This document shows positions 36,561 through 45,608 of a stretch of DNA of 64,000 nt, piece by piece; position 1 is the first letter of the stretch; each line of letters begins with the position of its first letter. A program made the translations under genes and the position numbers. The stretch lies in contig NZ_PPCN01000004.1 in the NCBI RefSeq assembly GCF_002906165.1, forward strand, positions 186,001-250,000. The letters run 5' to 3'. The notes under the pieces were generated by a model that saw only the letters and a program-made list of their open reading frames with translations, had not been told where the DNA came from and searched no databases. The stretch comes from Roseibium marinum (GTDB taxonomy: Bacteria; Pseudomonadota; Alphaproteobacteria; Rhizobiales; Stappiaceae).

Positions 36561-37736
36561 TTAAAGCACCCTCTGCCCGGCGCGCCAGGCCTGCTTCACG
36601 AAAGGGTGTCCATTGTGGAGGCCGACATGCAGGAGATCGGCACGTTTACCGGCGGCGATCTCACCGCGGTCTGACAGGCCGGCGACTTCGGCGGGCGTTT
36701 TGCTCACCATCCGCACCGCCCCCGGCAGATCGGCCATGAAGGTCTCACCGGCGGCAATCATGAAGACGCTGTCGAGCAGCGAGCGGGGCACATAGTCGGA
36801 CGCCAGGATATCGACGAGATCCTCGGCCATGAGCTCGCTCACCGCCACGTTGCCGGACTGCGATCCACCCCTGAGAACGTTCGGCGCGCCGCCGACCACA
36901 TGCATCCCGTGCTCCCTGGCCTTGCTGGCGGCCTCACGCGTGCAGGGAAATTCGGAAACCGCAATCCCTTCTGCTACCGCCTCTTCGATGTGGGACAACT
37001 CGGTGTCGTCATGGCTGAGCAGTGGCAGCTTGTGCTGATGGGCCAGCGCCACGACGGCGGGACGGACCCGTTCGCCGATTTCGTCGGAAAAGGTCAACAG
37101 CTTCTCCATGTCCTTTTCGACCATCGCTCTGGACAGGCCGCAATCGGCCATCTGGCGCGCGATGTAACCTTCAATGTCCCGGCTCTGCCGCCTGCCTGGA
37201 AGATGTTCCATCACCGAAATCATGCGCACGATGGTCTTGGCGATGTTTTCCTCCGTCAGCCGGGCTGTCTCCGGGTCGGTGATCTCACAGCGCAAGTGAA
37301 CCAGATGCTCCGCCCGCAGCATGCCCGCGTTCTGCGCCTGCTCAAGCGCATCGATCATCGGCGCCAGAATTTCCCTTCGCTCCGGGTTCTTGAGGGTTGC
37401 GCCGACGCATAGACTGTCGAAGACCGTGGTGACACCTCCGCCGATGATTTGCGCATCGTGGGCCAATGCCGCCCGCAGCGGATCCCAGCGCACATGGGCG
37501 CGCGGATAGACATGCTTTTCGAAATGATCGGTATGGATGTCGACAAGTCCGGGCAGAAGATAATCGCCGTCCAGGTCCATGCCCGCTCGAGGCGGTATCC
37601 CCGTATCGACGGATGCGATTTTCCCTCTGGCTATCGACACATGGCCGGTGAGGATCTCGTCGCGGAGCACGACACGCGCGTTTTTGAGAACTGTCAGTTC
37701 ACTTCCGGTCGGTGTGTGCCTGCCTGCAAATGTCAT
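36561..37736 (-). CDS. phnM: PhnM-like alpha-D-ribose 1-methylphosphonate 5-triphosphate diphosphatase
   Basis: A 391-residue amidohydrolase-fold enzyme with the metal motif DIHTDHFEKH (about residue 66) and later LPLLSHDDTE and DILASDYVPRSLL. It matches PhnM, which hydrolyses the triphosphate of the C-P lyase intermediate. GGAAGGAGAG precedes the ATG. No other phn gene is nearby. In a C-P lyase pathway it would need phnGHIJ elsewhere; alternatively it acts on another nucleotide-like triphosphate. It converges with the NAGGN operon. Confidence 0.88.
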   Translation of the reverse strand: MTFAGRHTPTGSELTVLKNARVVLRDEILTGHVSIARGKIASVDTGIPPRAGMDLDGDYLLPGLVDIHTDHFEKHVYPRAHVRWDPLRAALAHDAQIIGGGVTTVFDSLCVGATLKNPERREILAPMIDALEQAQNAGMLRAEHLVHLRCEITDPETARLTEENIAKTIVRMISVMEHLPGRRQSRDIEGYIARQMADCGLSRAMVEKDMEKLLTFSDEIGERVRPAVVALAHQHKLPLLSHDDTELSHIEEAVAEGIAVSEFPCTREAASKAREHGMHVVGGAPNVLRGGSQSGNVAVSELMAEDLVDILASDYVPRSLLDSVFMIAAGETFMADLPGAVRMVSKTPAEVAGLSDRGEIAAGKRADLLHVGLHNGHPFVKQAWRAGQRVL

Positions 37737-38296
37737 GATCTCTCCTTCCGGTCGGCGCGTTTCACGGCTTGCGGGAACAGGCGCCTTCTATCCTTGTTCC
37801 CGGCGCAAATTGTGACCGTTCCGGAACAGGATTGTGACAGGACGCAAAATCCGGGAAATATGGCGGGAATTTTCTCATGCTATTTGGGTCCGTACCCTAG
37901 CACTACTTTGGCAGAAGTGTGGGTCACCGTTTCTCAGCATGTTATGGCCACGGTTATTGCGGTGGTGGAGTGCGAATGCGCTGTCTGTCGGCTGAAACGG
38001 ACCTCAGATGCAGTGGGCGCAAGACAATCCGAATCGGTAAAATCAACAATGAAAAAGTGTTCGAAGGTACGAATACATAACTTATGAGTGCAATGAATAA
38101 TTTTTCAATTCAAAAACCCCGAATATATTGGTGACCAGACTATGACAAAGGCTGAAAAACGCGAATCAACTCGCCCATCGTTGTATTCCGGCAACACTAG
38201 GAAGTTTAACGAGTGTTAATTTCGAGTCGGCACTTGGGAATGCGCGCAACGTATAATATTGTCCGCGAATTGAAATTTTATGGGCATGGGTAGGCA
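37737..38296. other. Intergenic region, divergent (phnM / tolC-like), AT-rich at right
   Basis: 560 bp without a credible gene. From about 38030 to 38290 it is AT-rich, and it should carry the promoter for the secretion operon. GTTTAACGAGTGTTAAT around 38206-38222 includes a partial palindrome (TTAAC/GTTAA). The phnM promoter must lie near 37740-37850. Confidence 0.4.
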
Positions 38297-39664
38297 ATGC
38301 GAGTTTTTTTGGCGCTTTTGATAAGCACATGTTTGGTTGACATATCGTCCGCCGCCGACCTGAGGCAGGTGGTTCAGGAAGCTGTTTCAACCAATCCGGA
38401 CGTATTGGAATCAGCGGCGAACCGCCGTGCCCGCGATCAGGAATACCGCCGGTCACAGGGCGCCTTCCTGCCGTCGGTCGATGTGTCCGCCGAAATCGGA
38501 CCGGAACGTCTTGACCGGCCGAACTCCTTCACCGCCAATGACAACGACAAGTGGCGGACCGCCAAGGAAATTTCCGTTACCGTTCAGCAGTTGCTGTTCG
38601 ACGGTTTCGCCTCCGTGAACGAGGTCTATCGTCAGAGCGCCCGCGTCGACGGAGCCGCTCTCAGAGTGATGGAGCGTTCGGAAGCAACGGCGCTTGACGC
38701 GGTTGAAGCCTATATCGACGTCCTGCGTCATACGGCCATCCTCTCCAAGGCCCGCATGAATGTGAGCAAACACCGCCGCATCTTTTCGGATGTCGACGAG
38801 CGGTACCAGGGCGGTGAAACAGGCGCTGCCGATCTCGCCCAGGCAAGGGAACGGGTCGCGGCGGCCGACGTTATCGTAACGGAGGTGCACAAGTCGCTTC
38901 TCGACACGATCGCCAAATACGAACGCATCGTCGGGAACAAGCCGGCAAGGCTCGCGCCGGCAAAACCGGCCAGCATCCCGGCGGGACCGGTCAACCGCCT
39001 TGTCGACGTGGCCGCCCAGCAGCACCCGCAGGTGCGCGCGGCACTTGCCGATGCGGATGCGGCGAAATACCAATATGACTCCAGCAAGGGAAACTTCCTG
39101 CCTGAGATTTCCCTGAGGGGCCGGGCCGCCGTGGGCGACGATCTCGGCGGCATCGAGGGTCGCAACAACGAATATTCCGGCAAGCTGGTCTTTTCCTGGA
39201 ATCTTTATAATGGCGGTCGCGACACGGCCCTGTCCCAGGAATACAACGAGCGCCTGACTGAAGCCCAAATCGCAGTCGACCGGGTCCGCCGGGAACTCAA
39301 GGAGGGCATCGAGCGTTCCTGGGCTTCCGTGACCACGCTGACGGACAGGATCAAGGCGCTTCGCGAGCAACTGGAAGCCAACCGTCAGGTCGTTGGAGGC
39401 TACCGTCAGGAATACGATATCGGTCAGCGGACGCTGCTCGACGTACTGAATGCGGAAAACGCTCTGTTCAACAGTGAAATCGAACTGATCTCCGCCCGGG
39501 CGATCTACACCTTCTCCACCTATCAGCTGCGTGCCACATCCGGTGACCTGCTCGCTTATCTGAGTGTCACCCCGCCGGCGGAAGCGATGGACGGCCAGCG
39601 CGACAATGCGTCGATTTTCCCGCAGAGCGCCAACTTCAATATCGAGCCGTTACGTAAATTCTAA
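38297..39664 (+). CDS. TolC family outer-membrane channel of a type I secretion system
   Basis: A 455-residue protein with a signal peptide (about residues 1-20, cut near SSA) and the two repeats of long coiled-coil helices typical of TolC/LapE channels. Conserved family elements include QLLFDGFASVNEVY, TGAADLAQARERV, SWNLYNGGRDTAL and GQRTLLDVLNAENALF. It would form the trimeric outer-membrane duct for export of the giant adhesin. It begins the rightward secretion gene group; a set of alternative hairpins separates it from the ABC gene. Confidence 0.93.
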   Translation: MRVFLALLISTCLVDISSAADLRQVVQEAVSTNPDVLESAANRRARDQEYRRSQGAFLPSVDVSAEIGPERLDRPNSFTANDNDKWRTAKEISVTVQQLLFDGFASVNEVYRQSARVDGAALRVMERSEATALDAVEAYIDVLRHTAILSKARMNVSKHRRIFSDVDERYQGGETGAADLAQARERVAAADVIVTEVHKSLLDTIAKYERIVGNKPARLAPAKPASIPAGPVNRLVDVAAQQHPQVRAALADADAAKYQYDSSKGNFLPEISLRGRAAVGDDLGGIEGRNNEYSGKLVFSWNLYNGGRDTALSQEYNERLTEAQIAVDRVRRELKEGIERSWASVTTLTDRIKALREQLEANRQVVGGYRQEYDIGQRTLLDVLNAENALFNSEIELISARAIYTFSTYQLRATSGDLLAYLSVTPPAEAMDGQRDNASIFPQSANFNIEPLRKF

Positions 39665-39670
39665 CGATTT

Positions 39671-39702
39671 GCCGGCAGATTTGACCTGCCGGACAACCGG
39701 CA
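39671..39702 (+). promoter_or_regulatory. Mutually exclusive hairpins between tolC-like and ABC genes
   Basis: Three 7-base segments, CCGGCAG (39671-39677), CTGCCGG (39685-39691) and CCGGCAG (39696-39702), allow the middle one to pair with either neighbour. The second pairing is followed by GCCTTTCG, a weak T-run. It may act as partial terminator or RNA stabiliser that sets the ratio of channel to exporter. Confidence 0.4.
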
Positions 39703-39855
39703 GGCCTTTCGATCAATTCTGAGCACCGCAGTAGGATGTCAGGCCGGGGAACAAGTCACCAGTCTGGCTCCTGTTCGCCCAGGGGCCGTCAATGGGGGCC
39801 GACGGGTTCCGCTCACCCGACGCCCGGCTAGAAGTTTTTCGCGGCGACACAGCCC

Positions 39856-42072
39856 ATGGGCGGCACCGATATGCTGCAGAATACCAACGACAAAAAGCCG
39901 AAATCCGAAGCCCCGACAAAACCCTCGGCTAGCCCGGATCCGCTTGCCGCGGCTCTGAAATATATTGCCCGCGTGCATGGTTATCATGTCACCGACTCGG
40001 TGATCTGGAGTGGCCTGCCCCAGACCAGCAACACTCTCGGCATCGGCATTCTCGGCCGCGCGGCCGCCAATTGCGGTCTGAAGGCACTGCCCGATCGCAA
40101 GGATATCGGTTCCATCCCGCCGGCGGCGCTTCCGTGCATCGTTGCGATGAAAAATTCCGAAATGCTGATCCTGACCGGCTTCGACAAGGAGGCCGGAACG
40201 GTTGAACTGCTCGCCCCCCTCGTCCAGGCGGCCAAGCTTCACCAGTCCCTGGCCGAATTCGAGGACAACTACAGCGGATACGCCATCTTCTTTCAGCCGG
40301 CGGTCGACAGTTCCGGCAAGAGCGAACGCGTTCTCGGTTTTGACGGACACTGGTTCTGGAGCACGATCACCTCCTACTGGCGGGACTATGTCCACGTCGC
40401 CCTGGCCGCGCTTCTGATCAATCTGCTCGCCCTCGCCTCGCCGCTTTTCACCATGAACGTCTATGACCGGGTGGTGCCGAACAACGCCATCCCGACCCTG
40501 TGGGCCCTGGCGATCGGCGTCATCCTGTCCCTCGTGTTCGACGCCATTTTGAAAATCGCTCGCGGGCAGATCATCAACGTGGCGGGCAAACAGGCAGACA
40601 ACGCGCTGGCCAGCAAGATCTTCGCGCACGCCCTGGCGATCGATTTCGAAAAGAGGCCGGCCAGTTCGGGGCAGTTCGCCAATCACATTCGCGAATTCGA
40701 AAATGTCAGGGAGTTCATCACCTCCTCTTCCCTGGTATCCCTGATCGATCTTATGTTCATCGGCATCTTCATCGCCGTCCTGTTCCTGCTGGTCGGATCT
40801 GTTGCGGTCGTTCCTCTGGCGGCAATTCCGGTCGTCCTCGGCATCAGTCTGTTCGTTCAGGCGCCCCTGTCCGGAGCGATTGAAAAATCCCACAAGGAAA
40901 GCGCCATCCGGCATGCCATTCTGGTGGAAAGTATCGCCAATCTCGATACGGTCCGGGCGCTCAATGCGGAAAGCAGCATGCAGACCAAATGGGAACGCTC
41001 TGTCGCCGCCAGCAGCGGGGCGATCATGAAAGGCCGGTTCTGGGCCCTGATCGCGCAATCCGGGACTGGCTTCGTTCAGGCCTTCGTTTCCATCGGCATC
41101 GTTGTGTGGGGTGTTTATCTCATCTCCAGCGGAGACATCACCATGGGCGCGCTGATCGCAGCCATGATGCTCTCCGGCCGGGTGCTGGCGCCCCTCGCCA
41201 ATGTTGCCAACACCCTCACCCGCCTGCGCCAGACGTTGCATTCCTACAAGATCCTGAACGACATCATGAACACCGAAACGGAGCGCAAGCCGGGCAGGAC
41301 CTATATCAACAAGCGCATCACATCCGGATCCGTGGAATTCAAGGGTGTGGATTTCCGCTATCCCGGCGCCGAAGACGACAGTCTGAAGAACATCTCCTTC
41401 AAGATTGCGCCAGGGGAAACCGTCGGCCTGATCGGCCGAGTCGGCTCCGGCAAAAGCACGATCGGCCGGTTGACCTCCGGCCTTTATTACCCCTCCGATG
41501 GCGCTGTGCTGATCGACGGCACGGACACCAGGCAGTTCGACCCTGCCGATCTGCGCGCCAATGTCGGCTTTCTCTCCCAGGACAACGTGCTTTTCAGTGG
41601 AACGGTGCGCGAAAATATCAGCGCGGGCGATCCCTTCGCCGACGATGACGCGCTCATCGAGGTGGCCCGGATCGCCGGTGTCGAGGAATTCGTGGCGCAG
41701 AACCCGCTCGGCTACGATCTTCAGGTCGGCGAAGGCGGCCGTTTTCTGTCCGGCGGTCAGAAACAGTCCGTCGCCCTTGCCAGGATCCTGCTCCGCAAAC
41801 CTCGCGTCCTGTTCCTGGACGAGCCGTCCAGCCATCAGGACCTTGCCTCCGAGCGCCGCCTGATCGCCCGGCTGAAGGAACATAACAGGGCCGATACGAC
41901 CGTCATCATCAGCACGCACCGCATGAGCCTCGTCGAGCTGACCGACCGCCTGATCACCCTCGACTACGGCAAGCTCGCGCTGGACGGCCCCCGCAAGGAA
42001 GTGCTGCAAAAGCTCCAGGAGCTCGGCGCGGTGAATGCCTCACAACAGGCCGGCAAGGATGCCGCGTTATGA
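39856..42072 (+). CDS. Type I secretion permease/ATPase (LapB-like)
   Basis: A 738-residue ABC exporter. Its N-terminal 145 residues form a C39-like domain with no catalytic cysteine, the type that holds substrates rather than cleaving leader peptides. The transmembrane domain follows (about 165-470), then the ATPase with Walker A GRVGSGKST (about 526-534), signature LSGGQKQ (about 631) and Walker B VLFLDEP (about 651). This layout is that of LapB-type exporters of RTX adhesins. An ATG at 39871 is an alternative start. The stop overlaps the adaptor gene start. Confidence 0.95.
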   Translation: MGGTDMLQNTNDKKPKSEAPTKPSASPDPLAAALKYIARVHGYHVTDSVIWSGLPQTSNTLGIGILGRAAANCGLKALPDRKDIGSIPPAALPCIVAMKNSEMLILTGFDKEAGTVELLAPLVQAAKLHQSLAEFEDNYSGYAIFFQPAVDSSGKSERVLGFDGHWFWSTITSYWRDYVHVALAALLINLLALASPLFTMNVYDRVVPNNAIPTLWALAIGVILSLVFDAILKIARGQIINVAGKQADNALASKIFAHALAIDFEKRPASSGQFANHIREFENVREFITSSSLVSLIDLMFIGIFIAVLFLLVGSVAVVPLAAIPVVLGISLFVQAPLSGAIEKSHKESAIRHAILVESIANLDTVRALNAESSMQTKWERSVAASSGAIMKGRFWALIAQSGTGFVQAFVSIGIVVWGVYLISSGDITMGALIAAMMLSGRVLAPLANVANTLTRLRQTLHSYKILNDIMNTETERKPGRTYINKRITSGSVEFKGVDFRYPGAEDDSLKNISFKIAPGETVGLIGRVGSGKSTIGRLTSGLYYPSDGAVLIDGTDTRQFDPADLRANVGFLSQDNVLFSGTVRENISAGDPFADDDALIEVARIAGVEEFVAQNPLGYDLQVGEGGRFLSGGQKQSVALARILLRKPRVLFLDEPSSHQDLASERRLIARLKEHNRADTTVIISTHRMSLVELTDRLITLDYGKLALDGPRKEVLQKLQELGAVNASQQAGKDAAL

Positions 42073-43382
42073 ACCCGGGCGACTGGAACTACGCCAACGA
42101 TATCCGCGATATCATCCAGACCAGGCCGCCGCGTTACACGACCAACGTGATCCGTATCGGCCTGGCACTGTTTGTCGTCGGACTGGCCTGGGCCTATCTG
42201 GCCACGCTGGAGGAAGTCACCAGAGGCGATGGCCGCGTGATCCCCTCGCGGCAGATACAGGTGGTGCAGGCGCCCGACGCGGGCATCGTCGACAATATCT
42301 TCATCCAGGAAGGCGATATCGTCGAGGAAGGCCAGTCTCTGATCGAAATCGACGACACCACGTTTTCCTCCCAGCTCGGCGAAATCCGGCAGCGCCAGTG
42401 GGCGTTGATGGCGCGGATCGAGAGGCTGCAGGCGGAGGCCGATCAGAAACCGCTGGTCTTTCCCGAAGTGCTGGAAAAGGAAGTCCCCGACCTCATCGCC
42501 GGTGAAAGCAATGTCTACCGGGACAAGAAGACAAGCCTTGAAAACGAGCTGAGCGTCCTCAGGAACCAGGCCTCGCAGCGCGAACAGGAATATCAGGAGC
42601 TCCTCGCCAAGCAGGCCAAGCTGGACTCCGTCATCAAGATCATGGCGCGCGAAGTCGAGATCAACCAGCGCCTCTACGAACGCAAGGTGCTGCCGGAGAT
42701 CGAATTTCTCCGCCTGTCACGCCAGTTGAAGGAGAGCGAGGGTGAGCTGCAGATCACCAAGGCCTCCGTCCTGCGCTCCCAGGCGGCAAAGGAGGAAGCC
42801 CGCGAACGCTCCCGCAGTGCCGTTTCCACCTTCGTTTCCGAGGCAAGACAGCAGCTGGCCGAGTCCCGCGGCGAACTGGCGGTCATTAACGAAAGCCTGA
42901 AAGGGGCGGCCGACCGGGTCCGCCGGACCGAGTTGGTCTCGCCGGTCAAGGGCATCGTCAACAAGCTGAACATCACCACGATCGGCGCGGTCGTGCAGCC
43001 TGGCGCCGATCTGGTCGAGATTGTCCCCCTTGAGGATACGCTCCTGATCGAGGCGCAGATCCGCCCCAAGGATGTCGCCTTCCTTCACCCGGGCCAGAAA
43101 GCCCAGGTGAAGATAACCGCATACGATTACTCGATTTATGGCGGGCTTGAGGGCGAACTGGAACGGATCAGCGCGGACACCACCGAAGATGAGGAAGGTA
43201 ATCGTTTCTTCCGCGTCACGGTCAGAACAGATAAAAATTATCTTGGTTCAGATACGGATCCTTTACCAATAATACCAGGAATGGTCGCGTCCATCGATAT
43301 ATTAACCGGAGAGAAAACGGTTCTGGACTACATCTTGAAGCCGATCAAGAAAGTTCGGGACCAGGCACTCAGGGAGCGCTGA
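42069..43382 (+). CDS. HlyD/LapC family periplasmic adaptor
   Basis: A 437-residue membrane-fusion protein: a short cytosolic tail, one helix (about residues 27-47), a lipoyl-like half (GRVIPSRQIQVVQAPDAGIVDNI), a long coiled coil (about 140-290) and the second lipoyl/beta-barrel part with SPVKGIVNKLNITTIGAVVQPG. It joins the ABC exporter to the TolC-like channel. The ATG overlaps the exporter stop by four bases, so the two are coupled. Bases around 43220-43300 are AT-richer than the rest of the gene. Confidence 0.95.
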   Translation: MNPGDWNYANDIRDIIQTRPPRYTTNVIRIGLALFVVGLAWAYLATLEEVTRGDGRVIPSRQIQVVQAPDAGIVDNIFIQEGDIVEEGQSLIEIDDTTFSSQLGEIRQRQWALMARIERLQAEADQKPLVFPEVLEKEVPDLIAGESNVYRDKKTSLENELSVLRNQASQREQEYQELLAKQAKLDSVIKIMAREVEINQRLYERKVLPEIEFLRLSRQLKESEGELQITKASVLRSQAAKEEARERSRSAVSTFVSEARQQLAESRGELAVINESLKGAADRVRRTELVSPVKGIVNKLNITTIGAVVQPGADLVEIVPLEDTLLIEAQIRPKDVAFLHPGQKAQVKITAYDYSIYGGLEGELERISADTTEDEEGNRFFRVTVRTDKNYLGSDTDPLPIIPGMVASIDILTGEKTVLDYILKPIKKVRDQALRER

Positions 43383-43412
43383 CGTCTCGACAAATAATGA
43401 GGCGATCGGCAG

Positions 43413-44393
43413 ATGGAACACAGAGCGACCGCGCCGGCAGTGCCGGCTGCGAACGGGAAAGCTGCGCGCAAATTCGGATGGGCACTGACTTGCGCATTCG
43501 TGCTGCAGGCGGCATTCGTCACCGCCCAGGCGGAAGACGGCCCCTTCGCGCCGGTTGATATGACCGGCATTTCCAACGTCCACGACTTTATCAAGGTCTC
43601 CCTGCTGGAGACCGTTTCCGCCGACGCTCTGCCGGTGAAACTCCATTTTGCTCCGCTTCCGGCTGCAAAGGCGGTGGAACTGCGGACCATCCGCGTCGGC
43701 CCCCTCGCCAAGCCGGACATTCAGGGCCCGCCCCTCGGGAAAACCGCTCGTCAAACCATCGACCTGCCCGCGGCGGACACCGCGGAGCTGAAGCCGACGC
43801 TGCTCTTCGGTACGCTCGGCAAACCGGTCGCGCTGTCCCCGGTGACGAAGCGCTGGACGCGCGCGCTGGGTGAATTTCGCGCCGACGGACAGGGTCCGTC
43901 AGCCGGCCGCAACGGGTTCCGCGCCTATACCGCCATTTTGGACGATGTAAAGGACAAGCGCCGCGGGCTGCAGATCCCGAAGGTGAATTACATGGTCAAC
44001 CGGGTTCTGGCCTACAGGGACGACGCGCGTCTGTGGCAGACCGGTGAATACTGGGCAAGCCCGGTTGAAAGCCTGACCAGGCGTGCCGGTGACTGCGAGG
44101 ACTACGCGATCCTGAAATATGCGCTTCTGCGGGATCTGGGTGTCGAGGACCAGGACATGCGGATCGTGGTTCTGCGCGACACGGCGGCCCGCCAGCATCA
44201 CGCTGTACTCTCCGTTCGCCACGAAGGAAAATGGCTGATCCTGGACAACCGCTTCTCCCGCGTGCGCTTCGAGCGCGACCTGCCGCATTATCAGGTTCTC
44301 TATTCGGTGAACGCCGCCGGACAGTGGTCTCATGTGCCGACACCCGGCTCACCGGTACGGCTCGCATCCCGTCTGAAGTCCGCGACAAAATAA
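43413..44393 (+). CDS. LapG-like calcium-dependent cysteine protease (BTLCP)
   Basis: A 326-residue periplasmic protease with an N-terminal hydrophobic export segment (about 22-40). A variable region of about 110 residues is followed by the BTLCP domain with Cys228 (RAGDCEDY), His263 (QHHAVLSV) and Asp278 (LILDNR). The Asp and Glu flanking the cysteine correspond to the calcium ligands of LapG. In Pseudomonas LapG cleaves LapA after the TAAG-type di-alanine site and frees it from the surface. The adhesin encoded 1.2 kb away has a TAAG motif, so a protease-substrate pairing is strongly suggested. It starts 30 bp after the adaptor gene. Confidence 0.93.
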   Translation: MEHRATAPAVPAANGKAARKFGWALTCAFVLQAAFVTAQAEDGPFAPVDMTGISNVHDFIKVSLLETVSADALPVKLHFAPLPAAKAVELRTIRVGPLAKPDIQGPPLGKTARQTIDLPAADTAELKPTLLFGTLGKPVALSPVTKRWTRALGEFRADGQGPSAGRNGFRAYTAILDDVKDKRRGLQIPKVNYMVNRVLAYRDDARLWQTGEYWASPVESLTRRAGDCEDYAILKYALLRDLGVEDQDMRIVVLRDTAARQHHAVLSVRHEGKWLILDNRFSRVRFERDLPHYQVLYSVNAAGQWSHVPTPGSPVRLASRLKSATK

Positions 44394-44498
44394 ACACAAG
44401 CCGCCGGACTGTAGTTTCGAGCTCTTTAGCCTCCGCAACCGAGGCGAAACCTCATTTCCGTCTCCCCAAACGCGGGCGCTGCGTGCTATACGCAATTC

Positions 44499-45242
44499 AT
44501 GTCAGATCGACACCAGAGCGCCACGATTCGAAACCCCCTGCGGATTTCCGCCGCCTTCGGCCTTGGCCTGGGCGGTTGCCTTCTGGGTGCCGGTCTCGCA
44601 CTCGGCGGTTTCGCGCTCGCCGAAAGGCAGCAATCGCTGCTCGACGCCCGGCTAACGGCGACCTCGCAGGAACGCGATCTGCTTGTCGGCGCCCTCAAAG
44701 ACGCATGGCTCACAGGTCCGCGTCTTCGCCTGGAAGAACTCGCGGCGCTGCCTCTGATACCCGAATATCTGTCGATTGCCGAAAATCGGCCGGACAGCGT
44801 CGATGCTAAAGAGCTTGAAGACTATCTGCGCACGGTTCTGGAAGCCGCGGGACGGGAAACCGGCCTGCAACGCATTGCCCTGGTGTCTGCCAACGGCAGC
44901 GAATTGCTTGCCGCGGAAAATCCGGCAGCCGCTTCCCCGGACGCAAAAGCCGTCCAGGTGGAAGCCGTCGTCTACGACTTCGATGATCCGCAAACCCCCG
45001 CGGGCCGGCTGACAGGCGCCCTTGCCGACAGCAGCCTGACAATCCTGCCGCCCGATAGCGCCACCGGCACGGACACGACAGCAAGTACCGCCGGCGGCCC
45101 GGCCCGGCCCGGTAGCCTTGATGCAAATTCATTTGGCGTTGCCGACCTGACCCGCCTTCTCGCCGCCCTTGCCGGCATTGCAACAGCCCTTTTCGGGCTC
45201 ACCGGCGCGGCGCTTCTCCGCACCCGGCAGGCGCAACGCTAA
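44499..45242 (+). CDS. Two-helix membrane protein with periplasmic Cache-like domain; LapD-position protein
   Basis: A 247-residue protein: an N-terminal helix (about residues 18-40), a periplasmic region (about 41-215) and a C-terminal helix (about 217-238) that ends in a few basic residues. The periplasmic part has a long helix and a strand segment GLQRIALVSANGSELL resembling single-Cache/PAS sensors. There is no HAMP, GGDEF, EAL, kinase or other output domain. It sits where a protease-controlling receptor might be expected, after the LapG-like gene. Whether it holds the protease or senses a signal is unknown; no homologue is recognised. Confidence 0.75.
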   Translation: MSDRHQSATIRNPLRISAAFGLGLGGCLLGAGLALGGFALAERQQSLLDARLTATSQERDLLVGALKDAWLTGPRLRLEELAALPLIPEYLSIAENRPDSVDAKELEDYLRTVLEAAGRETGLQRIALVSANGSELLAAENPAAASPDAKAVQVEAVVYDFDDPQTPAGRLTGALADSSLTILPPDSATGTDTTASTAGGPARPGSLDANSFGVADLTRLLAALAGIATALFGLTGAALLRTRQAQR

Positions 45243-45409
45243 CACCAGCCAGCCATCGTTGATGGAAGAACGCGCGGGCTCGGTCTCTCGCCGGACACCA
45301 CTGTGTGCCGCGTGAAGCTGGCCTCATGCTGAATAATGCATTTTCAATGCAAACGCTGCCTCGGGCGTCTTCCTGAATCCACAAATCCGCTTAAACGCAA
45401 CATGCCCCG

Positions 45410-45537
45410 GTCATCCCGACCAGGCGAAGCGCGAGCCGGGACCGGAGAGCCACAAGTCTTTGCGTTCGCGGGAATTTTTCACCGACAGACCTCAGCTCCC
45501 CGATCCCGGATTTTCGCTGCGCTGCGCCCGGGATGAC
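45410..45537. repeat. Intergenic inverted repeat of RPE/BIME type
   Basis: The ends are exact reverse complements, GTCATCCCG (45410-45418) and CGGGATGAC (45529-45537). Inside are AGGCGAAGCGCGAGCCGGGA and a GATCCCGGATTTTCGCTGCG segment. The pattern of ATCCCGG.../...CGGGATGAC is that of dispersed palindromic repeats common in alphaproteobacterial intergenic DNA. Confidence 0.65.
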
Positions 45538-45551
45538 GAACGGGAGGTTTT

Positions 45552-45585
45552 TACAAAAAAAGGCGGGCTCAACGGCCCGCCTTTC
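45552..45585 (-). terminator. Terminator after the giant adhesin gene
   Basis: On the minus strand the perfect 7-bp stem GGCGGGC/GCCCGCC (bases 45562-45568 and 45575-45581, loop of six) is followed by seven T (45555-45561). It lies 25 bp beyond the adhesin stop. Confidence 0.9.
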
Positions 45586-45608
45586 TGTCTCTCCTAAAGT
45601 GCCGTTTC

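Noticed and set aside
39856-40290. C39 peptidase domain in the exporter suggesting bacteriocin leader cleavage
   Set aside because: The domain lacks the catalytic cysteine, as in RTX exporters, and no leader peptide gene is present.
44499-45242. Calling the two-helix protein LapD
   Set aside because: No HAMP, GGDEF or EAL domain is present, so the name would claim an unsupported function.
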